Part shown: one piece after another, positions 58,231-64,000 of the stretch
Position numbering within the stretch: the stretch's first letter is position 1
Layout of the letters: each line of letters opens with the position of its first letter
DNA from: Lutibacter sp.
GTDB lineage: Bacteria > Bacteroidota > Bacteroidia > Flavobacteriales > Flavobacteriaceae
Assembly (NCBI RefSeq): GCF_013139515.1
Contig: NZ_WTAR01000030.1
Location: forward strand, 1 to 64,000
Direction: 5' to 3'
DNA length: 64,000 nt
Translations under genes and position numbers: made by a program
The notes under the pieces: model-generated
What the model was told of the DNA's origin: nothing
The model's database searches: none
Seen by the model: the letters and a program-made list of their open reading frames with translations, nothing else

Positions 58231-58821
58231 ATGATTTCTGTATGTATTCCATATATAAGAAAAGAAAAACTTAAATTTTGTATTGAAGCATTGCAAAATC
58301 AGAAAAATATAGAAAATTTTGAAGTTTTATTATATCATGATAAGGAAAGAATTGGATGTCCGTTATCTTTAAAGCATTTAGTTAGTAAATCAAGGAATGA
58401 TTACATTGTATTTATTGGTGATGACACAGTTCCCAATGAGAATATGTTAAGTGAAGCTTTAGTAAAAATGAATGAATTTGAAGGCGGTTGGGGGTTGGTT
58501 GGTTTTGATGATTCTTACAATAGCGGTGAAACTCATGCAAGTCATTGGATGGGACATAAAAAGCTATTAAGATATTTAGATGGAGAATTTTTTCATACTG
58601 GATATAAACATTGCTATTGTGATAATGAACTTATAGTTAGATGTAAAAGTATTAATAGATATAAATATGCAGAAAAAGCTAAATTATATCATGATCATCC
58701 AATGGTTCAGAAAAATATGGGGTTGATGGATAAAGATTATAAAAAGGTATATTCACAAAAATATGTAAATATGGATTACAATTTATTTATAAAAAGATTA
58801 AAAAATAATTGGAAAGAGTAA
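58231..58821 (+). CDS. Glycosyltransferase family 2-like
   Basis: ISVCIPYIRKEKLKFCIEALQNQ..VFIGDDTVPNENML. Confidence 0.7.
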   Translation: MISVCIPYIRKEKLKFCIEALQNQKNIENFEVLLYHDKERIGCPLSLKHLVSKSRNDYIVFIGDDTVPNENMLSEALVKMNEFEGGWGLVGFDDSYNSGETHASHWMGHKKLLRYLDGEFFHTGYKHCYCDNELIVRCKSINRYKYAEKAKLYHDHPMVQKNMGLMDKDYKKVYSQKYVNMDYNLFIKRLKNNWKE

Positions 58822-58840
58822 TATACAAACCATCTAAAAT

Positions 58841-58867
58841 TTAACTTTTTATCAATTATGCCGATAA
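58841..58867 (+). promoter_or_regulatory. sigma28 (FliA)-type promoter
   Basis: TTAACTTT-N11-GCCGATAA followed by G. Confidence 0.65.
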
Positions 58868-58946
58868 GATAAGAATAATAACACTTTATATTTTTTTTGT
58901 TATTGTATTTAAGTATTTAATTTAATAATTATATTGGGGAATATAA

Positions 58947-59618
58947 ATGAATAATGAAAATTTCAAATTGGGGATTGCCCTTCCACTCACAGATGAAAAG
59001 ATACATTCTAGGTTTTTTGATTCGTGGAATTTAATGTCAAAACCACCATATATTTATTTAAGGCCAATAAATCCAGGCCCGATTGACTCTGTAAGAAATG
59101 AATTAGTTAAACAAGCATTAGAAAGTGAATGTACTCATATTATAATGATGGATACAGATCAGGTATATGATCCAGAAACAATAGAGAAATTACTTGGGTT
59201 TGTTTTAAGTGATGAAAAATATAAAGTTTGTGGTGGAAAAGTTCATAGAAGATATCCACCATTTGATCATCTTTGCTTCAGAGGAATACCTGGAAAATAT
59301 ACATTAGTTAATGACAAAGAAATAGAAAGTGGAAAGGTTATAGAAGTTGATGCAACAGGTTGTGGATGTATTTTATATGATATTGAAGTATTTAAAAAAA
59401 TAGAACAGCCTTGGTTTGAATTTGGCAAAACAGATGAAAATAAAGATATTGGCGAAGATGTTAATTTTTGCCAAAAAATGAAAGAGAATGGATATAAGAT
59501 ATATGTAGATACTAGTTTAGATATAAAACATATGACAACTGTAGAGGTTGATTATAATTTGTATCTTTTATATAGACATATAAATAAATTGAAATTGAAA
59601 TACGATAAGGAGGATTAG
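58947..59618 (+). CDS. Glycosyltransferase-like protein, paralogue of 53379..54038
   Basis: IIMMDTDQVYDPETIEKLL, GGKVHRRYPPFD, GEDVNFCQKM. Confidence 0.65.
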   Translation: MNNENFKLGIALPLTDEKIHSRFFDSWNLMSKPPYIYLRPINPGPIDSVRNELVKQALESECTHIIMMDTDQVYDPETIEKLLGFVLSDEKYKVCGGKVHRRYPPFDHLCFRGIPGKYTLVNDKEIESGKVIEVDATGCGCILYDIEVFKKIEQPWFEFGKTDENKDIGEDVNFCQKMKENGYKIYVDTSLDIKHMTTVEVDYNLYLLYRHINKLKLKYDKED

Positions 59619-59620
59619 TT

Positions 59621-60034
59621 ATGGCAGCAAAATCAGGAAGGTTATGCAGTATTAAATTAGGTACAAATCTAATACAATTAATGGGAACTTGGTCAATGCC
59701 TGGAGTTTCAACAGATTTATTGGAATCTACAGCATTTGGTGACGATTGGAAACAGTTTAAAACAGGTTTATTGGATGGTGGTACAATTACATTCAATGGT
59801 TTGTATGATCCAGCAGATACAACTGGTCAGGATGCATTAAGAACAGCGAATGAAGATTCTACTGAATTGACTGATGTTAGGCTGTATATTGACTCTACAA
59901 GTTATTGGATTCCAACTACTACAGGCCCTGCAAGTTACATGTTGGTTACGGATTGGGAGATTGGAGCAGATAAATCAGCATTGATGACTGCAAGTTTTAG
60001 TCTCAAGGTATCTGGAAAATTAGAACTTATTTAA
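59621..60034 (+). CDS. Major tail (tube) protein
   Basis: Position upstream of chaperone pair; STDLLESTAFGDDWKQFKTGLLDGGTITFNGLYDPADTTGQDAL pattern. Confidence 0.75.
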   Translation: MAAKSGRLCSIKLGTNLIQLMGTWSMPGVSTDLLESTAFGDDWKQFKTGLLDGGTITFNGLYDPADTTGQDALRTANEDSTELTDVRLYIDSTSYWIPTTTGPASYMLVTDWEIGADKSALMTASFSLKVSGKLELI

Positions 60035-60055
60035 TTAAAAATAAGTATTATATTT

Positions 60056-60085
60056 GGAGCAAGTGAAAAACCTTGCTCCTTACTT
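60056..60085 (+). terminator. Hairpin after tail tube gene, weak T-tract
   Basis: GGAGCAAG-TGAAAAAC-CTTGCTCC then TTACTTT. Confidence 0.55.
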
Positions 60086-60103
60086 TAAACAGGGGAAAAG
60101 ATT

Positions 60104-60520
60104 ATGCCTTTTGATATTGAAAATTTAAACGAATCAGTTCGTTACTATTGGGGAAAAGAGAAAAAAGAATATGTTAATTTAAGGCTTGTTCCTGACCCTG
60201 AAATGAATAACTTTAGGAAAGAAACTGGAATTAAATCAAAAGCTAAACATATAATTAATCCTATGTCTAAAAGAATGGAAAGGGTTGATGATTTAAATAT
60301 CTCTTCTGATGCTTTGATGGCTTTTAATGAATTGGTTTTTGATTATCAAATTGAGAGTTGGTATTTAATCACTAATGAAGATCAAAGTATTGAATGCAAT
60401 CTTGATAATAAAAAGAAAATGATGTATGGATCGCCTAAATTTTCTACTTGGATTTCAAAATGCATGGAGAAACTTGAAAAAGCAAGTTTAGAGATTGAAG
60501 AGGAAGAATTGGGAAACTAA
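60104..60520 (+). CDS. Tail assembly chaperone (G-type)
   Basis: Position and GGGAAAC slippery site at 3' end. Confidence 0.75.
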   Translation: MPFDIENLNESVRYYWGKEKKEYVNLRLVPDPEMNNFRKETGIKSKAKHIINPMSKRMERVDDLNISSDALMAFNELVFDYQIESWYLITNEDQSIECNLDNKKKMMYGSPKFSTWISKCMEKLEKASLEIEEEELGN

Positions 60521-60861
60521 TTCAATACACAAAGAGAGTTAGAGAGATATCTAATAATGGTGGTTGTGAATCTTGTATAGGTATCCATAAGTTGAAAAAT
60601 GAAACCCCTTTGTGTATTGACTGTATAAATCCTCTATTCAATGAAAATAAAGTTGCTTATGATATCTGGCAACTTGTTAAAGATCAAAGATTAATGGGTG
60701 GTATGGATGGAACCACTATATCCATTAAGCATGAATGTATTTGGCGTTTAATTGATGAGCTTTCAGATAAAATTCCAAATAGAATAAAATGTTTTAAAAA
60801 GATTGTTCATGTTTATAAAGCAATTTTCCAGATAGAATTTGATGAGAAGGATAGTAAATAG
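60104..60861 (+). CDS. Tail assembly chaperone frameshift product (GT-type), -1 frameshift at GGGAAAC 60511-60517
   Basis: G GGA AAC in zero frame; -1 frame open from CTA 60517 through 60861 with no stop. Confidence 0.8.
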
Positions 60862-61589
60862 ATGGCAGTAAAACTAAATACATTCATTAAAAGAGATAAG
60901 ATTATTCTTTTTAAAAAAAATTAATAGGTTGACTCCATTATCCTTATTTAGAAAAAAAAGTTTATGGAAGTACAAGAGTTTTTGTTAATTGGAAATGTGA
61001 TTGTGGTAATGAAAAAGAAATAATTTATAAAGAAGTTAAATCTGGACATATTAAATCATGTGGATGTTTACAAAAAGAAAAAGCATCTTTAGTAAATACA
61101 AAGCATGGTCTGTCAAAGACAAAACTTTATGAAGTTTGGAAATCAATAACTCAAAGATGTTATAATAAAAATGTGAAACAATACAAAGATTATGGTGGAA
61201 AGGGGATTAGCATTTGTGATGAATGGCGAAATGATTTTAAATGTTTTTATGATTGGTCTATAGATAATGGGTATAAAGAAAAATTATGTATAGATAGAAG
61301 AAATAATAATGGCAATTATGAACCAAGCAATTGTAGATTTGTAACATATTCTAAAAATAATCAAAATAGAAGATTATTAAGATCAACAAATAAATCAGGA
61401 TATTGTGGAGTATCTAAAAAATCTTTCTCATATATCTCTTCTTTATTTTTTAAAGGAGAATATTTGTTAAACAAATCAGGGTTTAAAACAGCAATAAATG
61501 CTGCTATTTATAGAGATATGTTTATTGTTAAAAATAATTTACCTCATAAATTGAATCTTCCTGAAATATTTTTCAATGGTTCGATATGA
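60862..61589 (+). pseudogene. HNH/AP2 homing endonuclease, paralogue of 16283..16984, broken by two A8-run frameshifts
   Basis: MAVKLNTFIKRDKIILFKK | INRLTPLSLFRKK | VYGSTRVFVNWKCDCGN...; frames joined by removing one A from each A8 run (60913-60920 and 60952-60959). Confidence 0.75.
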
Positions 61590-64000
61590 CAAAATTAGGC
61601 GAAATATTCATAGAATTAAAGCTTGACAGCAAAGAGTATAAAGCTTCTTTAAAGAAACAAAAAGCTTTAGCTCTTAAAACTGCCAATGAGATAGAAAAAG
61701 GTCAAGTTTCGTCTAATTCAAAAACAACAAAATCTAAAGCTGCTGAACAAAAAGCACATATAGATGGTTTAAATAATATAGTAAAATATGAAAAGCAAGT
61801 ATATGATCAAAAGAAAAAAATAAATGATGATGCAATAAAATCTAGTGATAAAGCATCAGCAGCAATAATGAAGAATGAAGAAAATATTAATAAACAAAAA
61901 ACAGCATCGTCAAAAAGCTATTCAGATGCTGATGCTCAAGCCCAATATCAATCTCAAGAAAGGCTTATAAAACAACAAGGAAAATATGCAAAAGCTCAAG
62001 GTAGTGCTATTGAGATGAATAAGAAGTTTGATAAACAGATGAAAAGCAATAATAAAACTGTCAAGTCATCCGAGAAAGGTTTTCTTCAATTAACTACTGG
62101 AATTTTAAAATCTGCTCCTGCTTTTGCTGTTGCAACTGCTGCTATTGCTGGAGTATATCAAACTCTTAGATTTCTTACGAGTGAATTTACTGCGGGGTTG
62201 AATGCAATAGAAGATTTTAATTCTAGTGTAATATCTTCTTCCGCATTTATTACAACATTTTCTAAAAAAGCTTCAGAAGGTGATATAGCTGGAGCATGGG
62301 ATGAAGCTAGTGTTTATGCAAAAGCTTTAACAAAAGAATTAGAAATAATGGATGCAAAAACTATTGCTACTGGTAAAGATCTTAGAATAATATCAGATAC
62401 ATTTATTCAGCAAGGAATTCTTTTAGATGTTAATAATGAAAAACAAAAAGCAGGATTTATTAATTTAGCTAATGCTATTAAATTAATGACTAAAGGGCAA
62501 AATCAAGAGATTCAGTTAAGGCAGGAATCAAGAGCATTAGCTCAAGGTCAATTAAAAGATTCAAACCTTTTAGTAAAATTATTACAGGCAAAAGATCCAG
62601 AATTTAAGAAAAATCTTGCTACTGCAAAGAAAACAGGTCAGGTTTTTCAATATATTGGGGATTTATTAGAAGGGTTTACTCCTGCATCATTAGCATTTGA
62701 AGCTACATGGTCTGCAATTGGTACTTCATTAGAAACTATTCATGATAGAGTTTTAAGAGGTGCTTTTCTTCCAACATATCAAAAATTACTTGAATTTGCA
62801 GTTGAGATTAAAGATAGCCTTATTGATGGACAAGGTGAATTAACTCCATTAGCAAATAAAATACAAAATGATATTCAAAAAATATTATCTGTTGCAACAA
62901 AAGTTATTGAAAAAATTATAAAATCTACTTTTTGGTTAATTTCAAATCTTGAAATAGTTGTTTATTGGTTTAAAGCTATTGCTGAAATTACAACATTAGG
63001 ATTAGGTATTTCAGTAGTTCCAGTATTAACAACTGCAATAAAAAATTTAGGATCAGCAGCATTAATAACAAATACAAATATGTCAATGCTGAAGAAAACT
63101 ACAATAGGTTTATTTTCTTTTTATGCAGGATTTAAATTAGGTCAATATCTTTATGAAGAATTTGAACAAGTTAGATTATTTGGAGTTGGATTGATTGATG
63201 GATTGATTGATGGGTGGCATAAATTTGGATCATCTGTAAAAATACTTTGGATAGAAATAAAACAAGCATGGAAAGATATTGTTTATGATCTTGGTCAATT
63301 ATGGGGTGATTTTTTAATGAAAATCTCAGATGCTTTTGTATCTTTGCCATTTTCATGGGGTGATAAAAAAGCATCTGAGATTGGAGCGGTAGCAAAAAGT
63401 TTTAAATCAATGACTAAACCTCTTGATGAAACAGCAAAATCAATTCGTGAAGTTACAAAAGCTGAAGAAGAATGGCAAAAAGGTCATGATAAAGTAATTG
63501 ATTCAATGGTTAATAGTGCTTTATCATATAAGCCATCTTCAATTATTCCAGGTGAAGCAGAAGATGAAAGTAATGTTTCTGTTCCTGAATTAACTATTCC
63601 CCCTGAAACAGAAGATGCAATTAAGAAAAAAATTAAAAAATTTGAAGATGAAATGAAGAAATATGTTGATTCTCTTAAAGTTCCTCAATCAATTTTAAAT
63701 TCTTTCTTAATTGGTGATGAAAAAGAAAGACAAGATGTTTTAGACACTTTCCAAGATTTAAGAGATCAATTACAAAATGCTGCTAAAGAAGGTTCAATTT
63801 CTGGAGAAAAATTTGCTGAAGTATGGAGAAGAATAGGAGAAGAAGAAGCAAAAGCATTAAATAAATTAACTGGTTGGGGCCAAATTGCAGACACATTAGA
63901 TAGTTATGCAAGAGAATCTATGGATATATTTGATAATTTAAGTGAAGTTGTTTCATCTGCATTCTCATCAATGGAAGATGCTTTGGTTGATTTTATAACA
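61586..64000 (+). CDS. Tape measure protein (partial, runs off right edge)
   Basis: MTKLGEIFIELKLDSKEYKASLKKQKALALKTANEIEKG...; 805 open codons to the window end; ATGA overlap. Confidence 0.85.
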   Translation, partial: MTKLGEIFIELKLDSKEYKASLKKQKALALKTANEIEKGQVSSNSKTTKSKAAEQKAHIDGLNNIVKYEKQVYDQKKKINDDAIKSSDKASAAIMKNEENINKQKTASSKSYSDADAQAQYQSQERLIKQQGKYAKAQGSAIEMNKKFDKQMKSNNKTVKSSEKGFLQLTTGILKSAPAFAVATAAIAGVYQTLRFLTSEFTAGLNAIEDFNSSVISSSAFITTFSKKASEGDIAGAWDEASVYAKALTKELEIMDAKTIATGKDLRIISDTFIQQGILLDVNNEKQKAGFINLANAIKLMTKGQNQEIQLRQESRALAQGQLKDSNLLVKLLQAKDPEFKKNLATAKKTGQVFQYIGDLLEGFTPASLAFEATWSAIGTSLETIHDRVLRGAFLPTYQKLLEFAVEIKDSLIDGQGELTPLANKIQNDIQKILSVATKVIEKIIKSTFWLISNLEIVVYWFKAIAEITTLGLGISVVPVLTTAIKNLGSAALITNTNMSMLKKTTIGLFSFYAGFKLGQYLYEEFEQVRLFGVGLIDGLIDGWHKFGSSVKILWIEIKQAWKDIVYDLGQLWGDFLMKISDAFVSLPFSWGDKKASEIGAVAKSFKSMTKPLDETAKSIREVTKAEEEWQKGHDKVIDSMVNSALSYKPSSIIPGEAEDESNVSVPELTIPPETEDAIKKKIKKFEDEMKKYVDSLKVPQSILNSFLIGDEKERQDVLDTFQDLRDQLQNAAKEGSISGEKFAEVWRRIGEEEAKALNKLTGWGQIADTLDSYARESMDIFDNLSEVVSSAFSSMEDALVDFIT

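Overview
The window is a 64 kb segment of a very AT-rich, tailed (siphovirus-type, HK97-like) bacteriophage. It probably infects a Gram-negative host, because two small predicted lipoproteins with lipoboxes are present. Layout: (i) a leftward operon (~14.1-0 kb) with an early/replication module: the DnaE PHP domain with an intein, a primase, a DnaB-like helicase with an intein, MT-A70 and N6 methyltransferases, an SLT lysozyme and a sigma-region-4-like protein; (ii) a divergent sigma70-type promoter pair at ~14.10-14.17 kb and a rightward module (14.2-28.1 kb) with an SF2 helicase, three-cysteine small proteins, metallophosphoesterases, an HD/RelA-type hydrolase and a DnaD/RepA-like initiator carrying three 23-bp iterons; (iii) a self-contained leftward unit (33.4-29.3 kb) with a DUF932-like protein and a Ycf46-like AAA+ ATPase, flanked by repeat-rich non-coding DNA; (iv) a rightward morphogenesis module (35-64 kb): TerS, TerL with an intein, portal, protease, capsid, neck, tail tube, a G/GT frameshift pair and a tape measure protein that runs off the right edge, interrupted by HNH endonucleases and a glycosyltransferase/sulfotransferase cassette. 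Most notable signals: a family of intergenic promoters matching the flagellar sigma28 (FliA) consensus TAAAGTTT-N11-GCCGATAA; three inteins in replication/packaging ATPase or active-site motifs, one apparently a class 3 (Ala1) intein; an origin-like iteron array inside the initiator gene; a GGGAAAC programmed -1 frameshift; and the uncharacterised AAA+/DUF932 unit. All family names come from reading motifs by eye; no searches were run.
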